64,000 bases of DNA from contig NZ_FOGU01000003.1 in assembly GCF_900111315.1 (NCBI RefSeq), forward strand, positions 95,347 to 159,346, written 5' to 3'. Under the pieces are notes generated by a model. It did not search any database. It was not told where the DNA came from and saw nothing but the letters and a program-made list of their open reading frames with translations. Positions 52,781-63,400 of this stretch are shown here, piece by piece (the first letter of the stretch is position 1; each line of letters starts with the position of its first letter). The position numbers and the translations under genes were made by a program. This DNA is from Tranquillimonas rosea. GTDB lineage: Bacteria > Pseudomonadota > Alphaproteobacteria > Rhodobacterales > Rhodobacteraceae.

Positions 52781-53632
52781 CTAAACGAAAGCGCCGTGGC
52801 TGCGGTCGTAACCGTTCGGCATGGGGGAAACCCACCCCTCCAGTGCGCCAGACGCGGGCTGGTAGATTTCGGCGATCAAAGGATGACAGGCTGCCGCATC
52901 GCTTGAATGTTCGCTGCCGCAATCGCCGCCCGGACAGGCCGAAAGGGCGCCGAGCAGGTCGATCTCGGAAAGGAATTCCAGGTAATCCCCCGGCCTCACC
53001 GGGCTCGCCTTCATGAAATACTGCTGGGTGTCGGGCGTGAAACCGGTGCACATGAAGACGTTCAGTACGTCGTGGACATGCGCCTCGACCTCGTGCAGCG
53101 GAAGCCCCGTCTCGTCCGCCAGGGCCCGCGTCAGGTTCGAATGGCAGCAATGGTGATAGGCATCGCCCGACAGCAATCGGTGCGTATAGGGATCGCAACG
53201 GGTGCCGATGACGTCGTGAACCGCGCCGCCATGCGGGTCGATTCCGTACCAGTCGAGCGTATCGGCGGTCAGGGTCGCCATCGGTCGCAGATAGGGAAAG
53301 CACGACCAGAGACGATCACCGGTCGTGACATGCGAGCCGTGCAGCGCCCGCGTCTTGCCGGAGTAGAACCGCTCGGCCAGCGTCGATGCGGACCAGAGGT
53401 TCAGGTCGCCCACCTGCGGCCCCTCGGTCGAGACGATGCGCACCACCTGCCCCGCCGCGGCACGGAAGCAACGCGCCTCGCGCGGTGGAACGGTCACGCT
53501 GTCGACCAGCCACATGTCCTCTCGCGCCCGTTGATAGAGCGCCATGTCGGGAGGCGGCAACGTGTCGTCGGGATAGCAGATCACTGGCGCCGCCGCGCGG
53601 CGGGCCTCGGCATCGGGCGGGGCGTCGGTCAT
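52781..53632 (-). CDS. DUF1989 / urea carboxylase-associated family protein
   Basis: A 283-residue cytoplasmic protein. VPPREARCFRAAAGQVVRIV and QVGDLNLWSA, then ERFYSGKTRALHGSHVTTGD and DYLEFLSEIDLLGALSACPG, match the DUF1989 family often encoded near urea carboxylase. The Cys/His-rich CCHSN and SACPGGDCGSEHSSD segments could bind metal. No urea carboxylase genes are nearby here, so its role is open. Composition matches the chromosome. Confidence 0.82.
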   Translation of the reverse strand: MTDAPPDAEARRAAAPVICYPDDTLPPPDMALYQRAREDMWLVDSVTVPPREARCFRAAAGQVVRIVSTEGPQVGDLNLWSASTLAERFYSGKTRALHGSHVTTGDRLWSCFPYLRPMATLTADTLDWYGIDPHGGAVHDVIGTRCDPYTHRLLSGDAYHHCCHSNLTRALADETGLPLHEVEAHVHDVLNVFMCTGFTPDTQQYFMKASPVRPGDYLEFLSEIDLLGALSACPGGDCGSEHSSDAAACHPLIAEIYQPASGALEGWVSPMPNGYDRSHGAFV

Positions 53633-53652
53633 CGGGGCGGGTCTCCTCGTCG

Positions 53653-53850
53653 TCAGCCCCCGTTGCGCAGGCAGGCGCGGGGGCGCTTGTTATTATCGGT
53701 CTCGGTCGTCGCCCCGCAGAAGTCGCAGACCCAGATGCCGTTGCGCCGATCCTCGCGCCAGCGGCAGTTCCGCGTCAATGTGGTGCGGGACCAGCGCCAG
53801 TAGAGCCAGGCATAGGCGCCAACCGCCAGGACAATCAGAACCGGAAGCAT
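53653..53850 (-). CDS. Small membrane protein with a C-X2-C segment, 65 aa
   Basis: The N-terminal helix MLPVLIVLAVGAYAWLYWRW is a single membrane anchor. It is followed by the basic LTRNCRWREDRRNGIWVCDF and CGATTETDNNKRPRACL, in which four cysteines could form a zinc ribbon. I recall similar short proteins in Rhodobacterales, of unknown function. It may be co-transcribed with the DUF1989 gene 20 bp downstream. Confidence 0.62.
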   Translation of the reverse strand: MLPVLIVLAVGAYAWLYWRWSRTTLTRNCRWREDRRNGIWVCDFCGATTETDNNKRPRACLRNGG

Positions 53851-53931
53851 GGGCGCCCCCTGTCAATGGCGGGATTGACCGGATCGCCGATAGCCCGAAA
53901 ATGCTGTGGCATCTGTCTCGGAGCCCTCCTC

Positions 53932-54366
53932 ATGCGTGCGCTCGCCATTCTGCTCGCCCTCTGGACCACTTGTGCTGCCGCGCAGGACTGGGGCGACCTC
54001 GACGGCCTGCTCGACCGCAGCCTCGGCGACGGCCGGCCCCTTGCAGCCGGCGGATACTGGCTGCCCGACAACGTGGATCCGGCGCAGGCGCGTTCGGCGC
54101 TTGGCGTGATCTATCCGGTCATCGTCGGCGCGGCCGGCAATTTCGAGATCCGGGCGGGCATCTTCCGGCGCACAACGACCGGGTTCGCCCTGTCGGTTCC
54201 CGTCAGCGGCCTGTTCGGCACGCGCCCCAGGGACGCTGCCTTTCTATCGGACCGGATCGAGGTGACGACGACCATGCCGCAACCGGGAGAGCCACGGTGC
54301 TGCCCGACGGGCACCGCGCGGTGGCGCATCGATCCGCAGACCGGCGCCGCCGCGCGGCTGGACTAG
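53932..54366 (+). CDS. Hypothetical exported protein, 144 aa
   Basis: A signal peptide (MRALAILLALWTTCAAA) precedes a compact domain with GGYWLPDNVDPAQARSALGV, FEIRAGIFRRTTTGFALSVP and two adjacent cysteines (EPRCCPTG). A GGAG lies about 10 bp before ATG 53932. The gene converges on sdhB with a 5-bp gap. No family is recognised. Composition is like the flanking chromosome, so it is probably a genuine lineage-specific periplasmic protein. Confidence 0.65.
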   Translation: MRALAILLALWTTCAAAQDWGDLDGLLDRSLGDGRPLAAGGYWLPDNVDPAQARSALGVIYPVIVGAAGNFEIRAGIFRRTTTGFALSVPVSGLFGTRPRDAAFLSDRIEVTTTMPQPGEPRCCPTGTARWRIDPQTGAAARLD

Positions 54367-54371
54367 GCGTG

Positions 54372-55151
54372 TCAGACCGCGCGTTCGACCATCATCTTCT
54401 TGATGTTCTGGATCGCCTTCGCCGGGTTCAGACCCTTCGGGCAGGTCTTGGCGCAGTTCATGATCGTGTGGCAGCGATACAGCTTGAACGGGTCCTCGAG
54501 GTCATCCAACCGCTCACCAGTGGCCTCGTCGCGGCTGTCGATGATCCAGCGATAGGCATGGAGCAGCGCGGCGGGGCCGAGATAGCGGTCGCCGTTCCAC
54601 CAGTAGGACGGGCACGCGGTCGAGCAGCAGGCGCACATCACGCACTCGTACAGCCCATCGAGCTTTTCACGGTCCTCGATGGACTGACGCCATTCCTTTT
54701 GCGGCGTGTTCGACTTGGTCTCGAGCCACGGCATGATCGATTCATGCTGCGCGTAGAAATGGGTCAGGTCGGGGATCAGGTCCTTCACCACCGGCATGTG
54801 CGGCAGCGGATAGATCTTCACGTCGCCCTTCACTTCGTCGAGGCCGTGGATACAGGCGAGCGTGTTGATGCCGCCGATGTTCATCGCGCAGGATCCGCAG
54901 ATCCCCTCGCGGCACGAGCGGCGGAAGGTCAGCGTCGGGTCGATCTCGTTCTTGATCTTGATCAGCGCGTCCAGAACCATCGGACCGCAATCGTCGGTGT
55001 CGATGAAGTACGTGTCGAGACGCGGGTTCTCTTCGTCGTCCGGGCTCCAGCGATAGATCTGCAGCTTGCGGACGTTCTTCGCGCCGTCGGGCTTGGGCCA
55101 GGTCTTCCCGGTCTTGATCGTGCTGTTCTTGGGCAGGGTCAGCTGGACCAT
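54372..55151 (-). CDS. sdhB: Succinate dehydrogenase iron-sulfur subunit
   Basis: SdhB passes electrons from the flavin of SdhA to quinone through three Fe-S clusters. The 259-residue protein has the [2Fe-2S] motif [18 protein letters not shown] and the ferredoxin-type motifs [19 protein letters not shown] and [20 protein letters not shown]. It is the last gene of the sdh operon and is separated from sdhA by two small lipoprotein genes, an unusual position. It is membrane-associated on the cytoplasmic side. Confidence 0.96.
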   Translation of the reverse strand: MVQLTLPKNSTIKTGKTWPKPDGAKNVRKLQIYRWSPDDEENPRLDTYFIDTDDCGPMVLDALIKIKNEIDPTLTFRRSCREGICGSCAMNIGGINTLACIHGLDEVKGDVKIYPLPHMPVVKDLIPDLTHFYAQHESIMPWLETKSNTPQKEWRQSIEDREKLDGLYECVMCACCSTACPSYWWNGDRYLGPAALLHAYRWIIDSRDEATGERLDDLEDPFKLYRCHTIMNCAKTCPKGLNPAKAIQNIKKMMVERAV

Positions 55152-55160
55152 GTCGCTCTC

Positions 55161-55469
55161 CTATTGCAGCAGTGCCGGCACCCCGTCGGATGCCAGGCAG
55201 GACAATGTCTGGGGCCTCTGTGCGACGCGCGTGACGGTCTCGACGGTCGCCGCCGTCGGGCCGGTCACGCTGTCGGAGGCGAGGCCCAGGATTTCGTTGG
55301 TCGTCGCGCCGTTGATCACGCAATCGACCGCGGGCTGCAGCGGCACACCGGGGAACCGCTCGGCAATGACCGGGCGCACGGCGCTGCGGGCCGCCGCGCG
55401 GGTAAAGTCGTCGCGGCTCGCCGGCGTGCATGCGGCCAGCCCGAGCGCGATCAGCACCGCGCCCCTCAA
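55161..55469 (-). CDS. Small putative lipoprotein inside the sdh operon (second)
   Basis: A 102-residue product starting at TTG 55469, whose codon overlaps the stop of the preceding small gene as TTGA. It begins [20 protein letters not shown], a signal peptide with lipobox LAAC. The mature part has DCVINGATTNEILGLASDSV and a C-terminal Cys (LSCLASDG). It ends 9 bp before sdhB. Translation coupling supports expression with sdh. No function is known. Confidence 0.65.
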   Translation of the reverse strand: MRGAVLIALGLAACTPASRDDFTRAAARSAVRPVIAERFPGVPLQPAVDCVINGATTNEILGLASDSVTGPTAATVETVTRVAQRPQTLSCLASDGVPALLQ

Positions 55470-55762
55470 GGCTCGAGCCTCGGCGGACGGATCGGCCCCT
55501 GGCCCGAGCGCGACCGGACACATTCCTCGTAGACCACCATGGGATCGCGGCCCCGGATGTAGTCCGAGGTCACGCCGATCTCGAGGCCACTCACGGGGCC
55601 GTCCTGGTTGATGCCAATCGCAGCCTGTCCGAAGGGCCCGGTCGCGCGGCGGGCCTGCTCTTCGCACAGGCGCGCCGCGGCTTCGGGCGACATCGTCCCG
55701 CACCCCGCCAGCGCCGCAAGAGCGCCGAGCGACAGGACGATATACGAGACCGCGCGGTTCAA
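55466..55762 (-). CDS. Small putative lipoprotein inside the sdh operon (first)
   Basis: A 98-residue product starting at TTG 55762, overlapping the sdhA stop as TTGA. The signal peptide and lipobox are [20 protein letters not shown]. The mature part contains two further cysteines ([26 protein letters not shown]) and [17 protein letters not shown] codon a few residues later is an alternative start. The gene lies between sdhA and sdhB and is coupled to both neighbours. A role in complex II assembly or envelope is speculation. Confidence 0.65.
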   Translation of the reverse strand: MNRAVSYIVLSLGALAALAGCGTMSPEAAARLCEEQARRATGPFGQAAIGINQDGPVSGLEIGVTSDYIRGRDPMVVYEECVRSRSGQGPIRPPRLEP

Positions 55763-57561
55763 TAGACGCGGGCCTTGGGTGCGATCTTCTTGAGATCGAT
55801 GCCGCCCTCGTTGTGCCCCAGGAGCGGGTTCAGGTGCACCGGGCGATACTTCAGCTCGACCTTGCCGTTGACGTAGGCCAGCGTGTGCTTCCGCCAGTTT
55901 TCGTCGTCGCGGTCGGGATGATCCTCGTGGGCATGGGCGCCCCGGCTCTCCTTGCGCGCCTCGGCCCCCACGACGGTTGCCAGCGCGTTCGGCAGCAGGT
56001 TCGTCAATTCGAGCGTCTCCATCAGGTCGGTGTTCCAGATCAGCGACCGGTCGGTGACGTGCAGGTCGTCGGCCTTGCCCGCGACCGTGGTCATCTTTTC
56101 GACCCCCTGCTTGAGCGTCTCCTCGGTGCGGAACACCGCGGCGTCGTCCTGCATGGCCTTCTGCATCTCGGCCCGCAGATCCGCCGTGGGCGTGCCGCCC
56201 TTGGCGTGCCGCAGGCTGTCGAACCGGTCGAGCGCCTTGTCCACGCTCGCCTGGTTCAGCTGCACGTTCGGCGACTCGGGGTCGACCACCTCTGCGGCCT
56301 TGATCGCGGCGGCGCGGCCGAACACCACAAGGTCGATCAGCGAGTTCGAGCCAAGGCGGTTGGCGCCGTGCACGCTGGCGCACCCCGCCTCGCCGACGGC
56401 CATCAGGCCGGGCGCAACCCGGTCGGGATCGTCCTCGGTCGGGTTCAGCACCTCGCCCCAGTAGTTCGTCGGGATGCCGCCCATGTTGTAGTGCACCGTC
56501 GGCAGGACCGGGATCGGTTCTTTCGTGACATCGACGCCGGCAAAGATCCGGGCCGATTCAGAGATGCCGGGCAGGCGCAGGTTCAGCGTCTCGGGCGGCA
56601 GGTGGTTGAGGTGCAGGTGGATATGGTCAGAGTTCGGCCCGACCCCGCGCCCCTCACGGATCTCCATCGTCATGCATCGGCTGACGACGTCGCGGCTGGC
56701 GAGGTCCTTGTAAGTCGGCGCATAGCGTTCCATGAACCGCTCGCCTTCCGAGTTCGTCAGATAACCGCCCTCGCCGCGGGCGCCTTCGGTGATCAGACAT
56801 CCGGCACCGTAGATGCCGGTGGGGTGAAACTGCACGAACTCCATGTCCTGCAGCGGCAGGCCCTGCCGCGCGATCATGCCGCCGCCGTCGCCGGTGCAGG
56901 TATGCGCCGAGGTCGCCGAGAAATAGGCCCGGCCGTAGCCGCCGGTGGCCAGCACGACCATCTTGGCGTTGAACACGTGGATCGTGCCGTCTTCCAGCTT
57001 CCAGGCCACGACGCCCTGGCACTGCCCGTCCTCGGACATGATCAGGTCGATGGCGAAGTACTCGATGAAGAACTCGGCCTGGTTCTTCAGGCTCTGGCCA
57101 TAGAGCGTGTGCAGGATCGCGTGCCCGGTCCGGTCGGCCGCGGCGCAGGTGCGCTGCACCGGGGGGCCCTCACCGAATTCGGTAGTGTGGCCGCCGAAGG
57201 GCCGCTGGTAGATCTTGCCCTCTTCTGTCCGGCTGAACGGCACGCCGTAGTGTTCCAGTTCGTAGACCGCCTTGGGCGCCTCGCGGGCGAGGTATTCCAT
57301 CGCGTCGGTGTCGCCCAGCCAGTCCGAGCCCTTCACCGTGTCGTACATGTGCCACTGCCAATGGTCGGGCCCCATGTTCGACAGCGACGCGGCGATCCCG
57401 CCCTGCGCCGCGACGGTGTGCGAGCGCGTCGGGAACACCTTGGTGACGCAGGCCGTCTTGAGCCCCTGCTCGGCCATGCCCAGCGTCGCCCGCAGGCCGG
57501 AGCCGCCGGCACCGACCACGACAACGTCGTAGGTATGCGTCTCGTATTCGTAGGCAGCCAT
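55759..57561 (-). CDS. sdhA: Succinate dehydrogenase flavoprotein subunit
   Basis: SdhA oxidises succinate to fumarate on covalently bound FAD. The 600-residue protein shows the dinucleotide fold [20 protein letters not shown], the flavinylation His in [20 protein letters not shown], and active-site stretches such as [20 protein letters not shown] and [16 protein letters not shown] 57561 is selected, with GGAGTG 5 bp upstream. It follows sdhD by 12 bp in the operon sdhC-sdhD-sdhA-lipoproteins-sdhB. Confidence 0.96.
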   Translation of the reverse strand: MAAYEYETHTYDVVVVGAGGSGLRATLGMAEQGLKTACVTKVFPTRSHTVAAQGGIAASLSNMGPDHWQWHMYDTVKGSDWLGDTDAMEYLAREAPKAVYELEHYGVPFSRTEEGKIYQRPFGGHTTEFGEGPPVQRTCAAADRTGHAILHTLYGQSLKNQAEFFIEYFAIDLIMSEDGQCQGVVAWKLEDGTIHVFNAKMVVLATGGYGRAYFSATSAHTCTGDGGGMIARQGLPLQDMEFVQFHPTGIYGAGCLITEGARGEGGYLTNSEGERFMERYAPTYKDLASRDVVSRCMTMEIREGRGVGPNSDHIHLHLNHLPPETLNLRLPGISESARIFAGVDVTKEPIPVLPTVHYNMGGIPTNYWGEVLNPTEDDPDRVAPGLMAVGEAGCASVHGANRLGSNSLIDLVVFGRAAAIKAAEVVDPESPNVQLNQASVDKALDRFDSLRHAKGGTPTADLRAEMQKAMQDDAAVFRTEETLKQGVEKMTTVAGKADDLHVTDRSLIWNTDLMETLELTNLLPNALATVVGAEARKESRGAHAHEDHPDRDDENWRKHTLAYVNGKVELKYRPVHLNPLLGHNEGGIDLKKIAPKARVY

Positions 57562-57573
57562 CAACTCACTCCT

Positions 57574-57945
57574 TCACAGCGCCAGACGGGCCAGGGCAAA
57601 CACCCCGATCGCCGCGGCGGCATAGCTCACGCAGGTCATCGCGATGATCGCGATCTCGCGCGCCAATCCTTCGACGTAGTCGTCGATCATCACCTGCACC
57701 CCATTCTTGAAGTGCATGAAGCCGACGACCAGCGTCAGCCCGGCCACGATCGCCGGGAACGGGCGCGAGAAGTAGGCGACGACCTCTTCGTGCGGCTCGC
57801 CCAGCATCGGCCCGAAGGTAAAGACGAACAGCGGGATCAGGATCAGCAGCGCGACCGAGCTGAGGATCATGTGCCAGTGATGCTCGGTCCCGGACTTGGC
57901 CGAGCCCCATCCGATGGCGCGCTTGCGGTCGGTCATGAAGGCCAT
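57574..57945 (-). CDS. sdhD: Succinate dehydrogenase membrane anchor subunit
   Basis: SdhD, with SdhC, anchors complex II, binds haem b and forms the quinone site. The 123-residue protein has three membrane helices and the expected motifs SGTEHHWHMILSSVALLI and HFKNGVQVMIDDYVEG (His and Asp typical of SdhD). ATG 57945 is used. It begins 11 bp after sdhC. Confidence 0.93.
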   Translation of the reverse strand: MAFMTDRKRAIGWGSAKSGTEHHWHMILSSVALLILIPLFVFTFGPMLGEPHEEVVAYFSRPFPAIVAGLTLVVGFMHFKNGVQVMIDDYVEGLAREIAIIAMTCVSYAAAAIGVFALARLAL

Positions 57946-57956
57946 GTCTCGTCTCC

Positions 57957-58340
57957 TCAGATCAGGAACAGCGTCAGGATGGTCAGCACGACCGACCCGC
58001 CGATGCAGCCCCAGCCGAGCTTTTCGGCCGTGGCGAGCTCCAGCCCGTAACCGGCGTCCCAGACCAGGTGCCGGACGCCCGCCAGCGTGTGATACCAGAG
58101 CGCCAGCAGCGACAGCGTCATCACAACATCGCCGAACCACGAGGTAATCACGCCGTCGGCCACGGCGAAGGCCTCGGGCGAAATCGCCGCAGCCAGAAAC
58201 CACCACACGATCAGCAGCGAACCGACGAGCAGGCCGTTGCCGGTGATGCGGGTAAAGATGGAACTGGCTGAGGTGATCTGCGGACGGTAAATCTGAAGGT
58301 GCGGGGACAGGGGCCTGTTGCCCCGGTTCACGTCTGCCAT
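57957..58340 (-). CDS. sdhC: Succinate dehydrogenase cytochrome b556 subunit
   Basis: SdhC is the cytochrome b subunit of complex II. The 127-residue protein starts MADVNRGNRPLSPHLQIYRP, the conserved N-terminal signature, then ITSASSIFTRITGNGLLVGS. The haem-ligand type His lies in WYHTLAGVRHLVWDAGYGLE. Three membrane helices are visible. It is the first gene of the operon; the 185-bp gap upstream should contain the sdh promoter. Confidence 0.95.
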   Translation of the reverse strand: MADVNRGNRPLSPHLQIYRPQITSASSIFTRITGNGLLVGSLLIVWWFLAAAISPEAFAVADGVITSWFGDVVMTLSLLALWYHTLAGVRHLVWDAGYGLELATAEKLGWGCIGGSVVLTILTLFLI

Positions 58341-58525
58341 TGGATCATCCTATCGCTGGCGCCCAGTGTAGGGCGTTTCATGGGAGTGATAGCAAGATTT
58401 GCGCCCGAGTCACGGGGGGCGAGCGATAACGGGCGGCTTTGGCGCAGGTTCGCGACCTTTGTGATCACTTGATGACGCGGCGTGATCACAAATTGCGCCG
58501 CCCGCTGGGGGACGCTGCCCGACCG

Positions 58526-59560
58526 TCACACCGGCATCAGGACCCACAGGTCCAGGTCCAGCAGAATGTGCGGCAGGTACTTGCCCTTGTCGTCCTTCAG
58601 CGCGTAGTCGCCCGGTCCGTCCTTCGCCGCCACCAGCCGCAGCCGCAGCGCTCCGACGCCCGGCACATTGGTCTCGGCGCAGTCCAGAACCTCGGACCAG
58701 GCGCGCACGGTGTCGCCGGCAAAGCACGGATTCGCATGGGCGCCACCGTTCAGGCCGACGATCATCTGCGCGTTGGCCAGCCCGTTGAAGCTCAGCGCCC
58801 GCGCCAGGCTGATGACGTGGCCGCCATAGATCAGCCGCCGCCCGTCCTCGCGGTGGGTCGCGTCGAAATGCACGCGAGCGGTGTTCTGCCACAGCCGTGT
58901 GGCCATCATGTGCTCGGCCTCTTCGACCGTCACGGCGTCGACGTGATCGATGATCTCGCCGGGCGCGTAGTCGCCCAGGCGATGCGGCTCGCCCGCGCGG
59001 TCGAAATCGTAGCCGTCGAACCGCAGCCCCTCGGGCACGGTAAGATGATCGGGCGTCACCGACTCGGCCAGGTCGGGCACCACCGGCTCGGGCGCGGGCG
59101 CTTCGGGGTCGCGCTTGCGCACCATCACCCAGCGGACATAGCTCAGGACCGGGCGCCCCTGCTGGTTGCGACCCGTGGTGCGCACCCACACGACGCCTGT
59201 CTTCCCGCTCGAGTTCTGCTTCAGCCCGATCACCTCGGAATCCGAGGTCAGCGTATCGCCGGGCCAGACCGGCGCCAGGAACCGCCCCTCGGCATAGCCG
59301 AGATTGGCCACCGCGTTGAGCGAGATGTCGGGAACGGTCTTACCGAACACGGTGTGGAACGCGATCAGGTCGTCCAGCGGCGCAACTGGCAGCCCGCAGG
59401 ACTGCGCGAACGTGTCGGACGAGTGAAGCGCCCCCCGCGCGGGATAGAGCGCATGGTACAGCGCCCGCTCCCCCTGCCCGACCGTCCGGGGAACCGCGTG
59501 GCGGATCACCTCTCCCAGCCGGTAATCCTCGAAGAAGCGGCCCGGATCGGTCTTGGACAT
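58526..59560 (-). CDS. mch: Mesaconyl-CoA hydratase (MaoC-like)
   Basis: Mch hydrates mesaconyl-CoA to beta-methylmalyl-CoA in the ethylmalonyl-CoA pathway. The 344-residue protein is a double MaoC/hot-dog hydratase. The N-terminal half has FEDYRLGEVIRHAVPRTVGQ and SSDTFAQSCGLPVAPLDDL. The C-terminal half has HFDATHREDGRRLIYGGHVI. Length and adjacency to a malyl-CoA lyase-type gene support Mch over generic MaoC dehydratases. The start ATG overlaps the DUF1737 gene stop as ATGA. Confidence 0.9.
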   Translation of the reverse strand: MSKTDPGRFFEDYRLGEVIRHAVPRTVGQGERALYHALYPARGALHSSDTFAQSCGLPVAPLDDLIAFHTVFGKTVPDISLNAVANLGYAEGRFLAPVWPGDTLTSDSEVIGLKQNSSGKTGVVWVRTTGRNQQGRPVLSYVRWVMVRKRDPEAPAPEPVVPDLAESVTPDHLTVPEGLRFDGYDFDRAGEPHRLGDYAPGEIIDHVDAVTVEEAEHMMATRLWQNTARVHFDATHREDGRRLIYGGHVISLARALSFNGLANAQMIVGLNGGAHANPCFAGDTVRAWSEVLDCAETNVPGVGALRLRLVAAKDGPGDYALKDDKGKYLPHILLDLDLWVLMPV

Positions 59561-59763
59561 CACTGCGCCCCGAGCTTCATGTCGGGAGAGTAGTCGCCGT
59601 CGATCTCCTTGGTCACGGCCTGGGCGCATCGCATCACGCCGTTGGCCGCGTCATAGGCATAGGACGGCGAGCCGTGCAGCACCCAGCCCTTCGACAGGGC
59701 CTCGCTCACCTTGTGGCAGAAGGCGGACGTGTCGTCGCCGGTCAGAAGTCGGTAGATCTGCAT
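59560..59763 (-). CDS. DUF1737 family protein, 67 aa
   Basis: The small protein begins MQIYRLLTGDDTSAFCHKVS, then EALSKGWVLHGSPSYAYDA and MRCAQAVTKEIDGDY, matching the DUF1737 pattern of a short beta-alpha-beta protein. Function is unknown. Translation is coupled to mch (ATGA), and it is 4 bp from nnrU, so it belongs to the mcl-nnrU-DUF1737-mch operon. Confidence 0.82.
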   Translation of the reverse strand: MQIYRLLTGDDTSAFCHKVSEALSKGWVLHGSPSYAYDAANGVMRCAQAVTKEIDGDYSPDMKLGAQ

Positions 59764-59767
59764 GTCT

Positions 59768-60328
59768 TCACCCCGGAAATGGCCAGACGCCCAGAAGGAC
59801 GTGCGCGTACGCGATCACGCCGTAGATCACCAGCGTGATGATGGCGAGGCGGATGTCGCCCGCCAAGCTGCCGCCGGCATACGGCGCGGGCGCGGCCTCG
59901 GCGCGGTTGATCAGTGACCGTTCCGCCAGCGCCCACAGCAGCATCGTGCCGAACAGCAGGATCGAGGCCACGTCGCCGTTCACCAGCAGGTGCGCCGCGG
60001 CCCAGACAACGACAGACCACAACATCGGGTGGCGAAAGCGCCGCCGCAGACGCGACTTGGAATGTCCAAGCCCGAACAGCGCGACGGCGAACAGCATCGC
60101 GAGGTTGTTGATGTGGCGGGTCCACAGCGGAGGCGACCAGACCGGCCAGAACTCTGCCGAGCGATAGCCCAGCACGATCAGCACCAGCGCCACCAGAAGC
60201 ACCGCCGCGATCACCCCTTTCGAGGCCGGGCCCATCCGCCGTTCCATCGCGCCCCGCGCCTCGGGCGCGAGCCGCTTGAGAAGATGCGCCGCAAGCCACA
60301 GGACGAGGCCCAGAACGAGTATCGTCAT
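59768..60328 (-). CDS. NnrU family membrane protein
   Basis: A 186-residue protein with about six hydrophobic helices. The family stretch WTRHINNLAMLFAVALFGLG, then RFRHPMLWSVVVWAAAHLLV and NGDVASILLFGTMLLWAL, matches NnrU/MAPEG-like proteins. NnrU has been linked to nitric oxide reduction in denitrifiers, but no denitrification genes are near. Placement inside an ethylmalonyl-CoA operon suggests another, unknown role. Its ATG overlaps the preceding stop (TAATG). Confidence 0.85.
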   Translation of the reverse strand: MTILVLGLVLWLAAHLLKRLAPEARGAMERRMGPASKGVIAAVLLVALVLIVLGYRSAEFWPVWSPPLWTRHINNLAMLFAVALFGLGHSKSRLRRRFRHPMLWSVVVWAAAHLLVNGDVASILLFGTMLLWALAERSLINRAEAAPAPYAGGSLAGDIRLAIITLVIYGVIAYAHVLLGVWPFPG

Positions 60329-61200
60329 TATCCCTCCAGTTCCGCGATCCGGGCGGCCTTTGCCAGCGTCGCCCGCGCGGTGACGATATGCAGATTCTCG
60401 ACGATGCGGCCATCGACAACTGCCACGCCCTGCCCCTCGCGCTCGGCCGCCTCGAAGGCGGCGATCTGGCGTTCTGCCAGGTCGATCTCCTCGGGCGTGG
60501 GGGCAAAGACCTCGTTCGCGACGCCGACCTGCGCCGGGTGGATCAGGGTCTTGCCGTCCATCCCCAGGTCACGGCCCTGGGCACATTCCACCCGCAGACC
60601 CTCGTCGTCCTTGAACGCGTTGTAGACCCCGTCGACGCAGACGATCCCCGCCGCCCGTGCGGCCAGAAGGCAGGTCTGCAGCGCCTGCATCAGCGGCAGA
60701 CGGTCGGCCCGGAACCGGCAACCCAGCTCCTTGGCAAGGTCGTTGGTGCCCATGACGAAACCCGCCATCCGCGGCGCGCGGGCGATCTCGGCGGCGTTCA
60801 GGATGCCCTCGGGCGTCTCCATCATCGCCCAGATCGCGGTGTCCGCCGTCTCGGCCCGCGCTTCCAGCCGGGCGGCCACATTGGCGACATCCGCGGCCGA
60901 GTTGACCTTGGGCAGCAGCACCGCCTGCGGCGCCGCCGCGGCGATCGCACCCAGGTCGTCCCGCCCCCACTCGGTCTCGAGCCCGTTGATCCGCACAAGC
61001 TGCGCGCGGGGGCCATAGCCGCCCGCGCCGAGCGTCTGGGCCAGCGTGTGCCGGGCCGCAGGCTTTTCCACGGCGGCGACCGCATCCTCGAGGTCGAAGA
61101 TGATCGCGTCCACCGGCAGCGTCTTGGCCTTTTCCAGAGCACGCTCTTTGGAGCCAGGGATATAGAGAACCGACCGCCAGGGGCGTTGGTCTGCTTTCAT
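60328..61200 (-). CDS. mcl2: HpcH/HpaI-type CoA ester lyase, probably (3S)-malyl-CoA thioesterase
   Basis: A 290-residue citrate-lyase-beta-like protein with RSVLYIPGSKERALEKAKTL, DAIIFDLEDAVA (metal-binding Asp/Glu), LVRINGLETEWGRDDL, WAMMETPEGIL and GKTLIHPAQVGVANEVF. The family covers malyl-CoA/beta-methylmalyl-CoA lyases (Mcl1, longer) and malyl-CoA thioesterase (Mcl2, about this length). Operon position with mch supports a role completing the ethylmalonyl-CoA pathway to malate. The Mcl2 assignment is by length and context and is less certain than the family. Confidence 0.82.
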   Translation of the reverse strand: MKADQRPWRSVLYIPGSKERALEKAKTLPVDAIIFDLEDAVAAVEKPAARHTLAQTLGAGGYGPRAQLVRINGLETEWGRDDLGAIAAAAPQAVLLPKVNSAADVANVAARLEARAETADTAIWAMMETPEGILNAAEIARAPRMAGFVMGTNDLAKELGCRFRADRLPLMQALQTCLLAARAAGIVCVDGVYNAFKDDEGLRVECAQGRDLGMDGKTLIHPAQVGVANEVFAPTPEEIDLAERQIAAFEAAEREGQGVAVVDGRIVENLHIVTARATLAKAARIAELEG

Positions 61201-61358
61201 GATTCGACCCCCTCGAAATATTCTTGCGCGAGACAGCACGAAACGGACGCATTTCGCAACCCGCTGCGGTGCGGAAGGCCGACCCACCGTACGGTGGGGT
61301 TACGGGACATGAAGCCGTGCGCGGCAACGCTGGGGCCTCCAGGACAGGGGGCCACGCC

Positions 61359-61442
61359 ATGACACACCACTTCTTCCTTCTTTCGCTCGGCATCGGGCCG
61401 ATGCTGCTCGCCACGCTGCATGTGGTGGCGGCCCTTCCTTGA
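61359..61442 (+). CDS. Possible 27-aa membrane peptide
   Basis: A tiny frame (MTHHFFLLSLGIGPMLLATL, then HVVAALP) would make one hydrophobic helix. A GGGGG stretch precedes the ATG. Its convergent position before the TSUP permease gene and small size make it uncertain; it may be fortuitous. Confidence 0.28.
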   Translation: MTHHFFLLSLGIGPMLLATLHVVAALP

Positions 61443-61448
61443 CACGGC

Positions 61449-63318
<1,870 letters not shown>

Positions 63319-63339
63319 TCCGGCCCGTACGACCTGACC

Positions 63340-63370
63340 AAAAAAAAGACGCGCCTCGGCGCGTCTTTTT
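63340..63370. terminator. Bidirectional rho-independent terminator after mdh
   Basis: GACGCGCC-TC-GGCGCGTC (63348-63365) is a perfect 8-bp inverted repeat, preceded by eight As and followed by five Ts. It can terminate mdh on the plus strand and the minus-strand gene ending at 63401. Confidence 0.88.
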
Positions 63371-63400
63371 CGTTTGAGAATGGGGCGCGGCGCCCGGGGC

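Noticed and set aside
55813..58050. 745-codon plus-strand frame opposite sdhA and sdhD
   Set aside because: It spans several secure minus-strand genes and has the Arg/His/Val composition of an antisense shadow.
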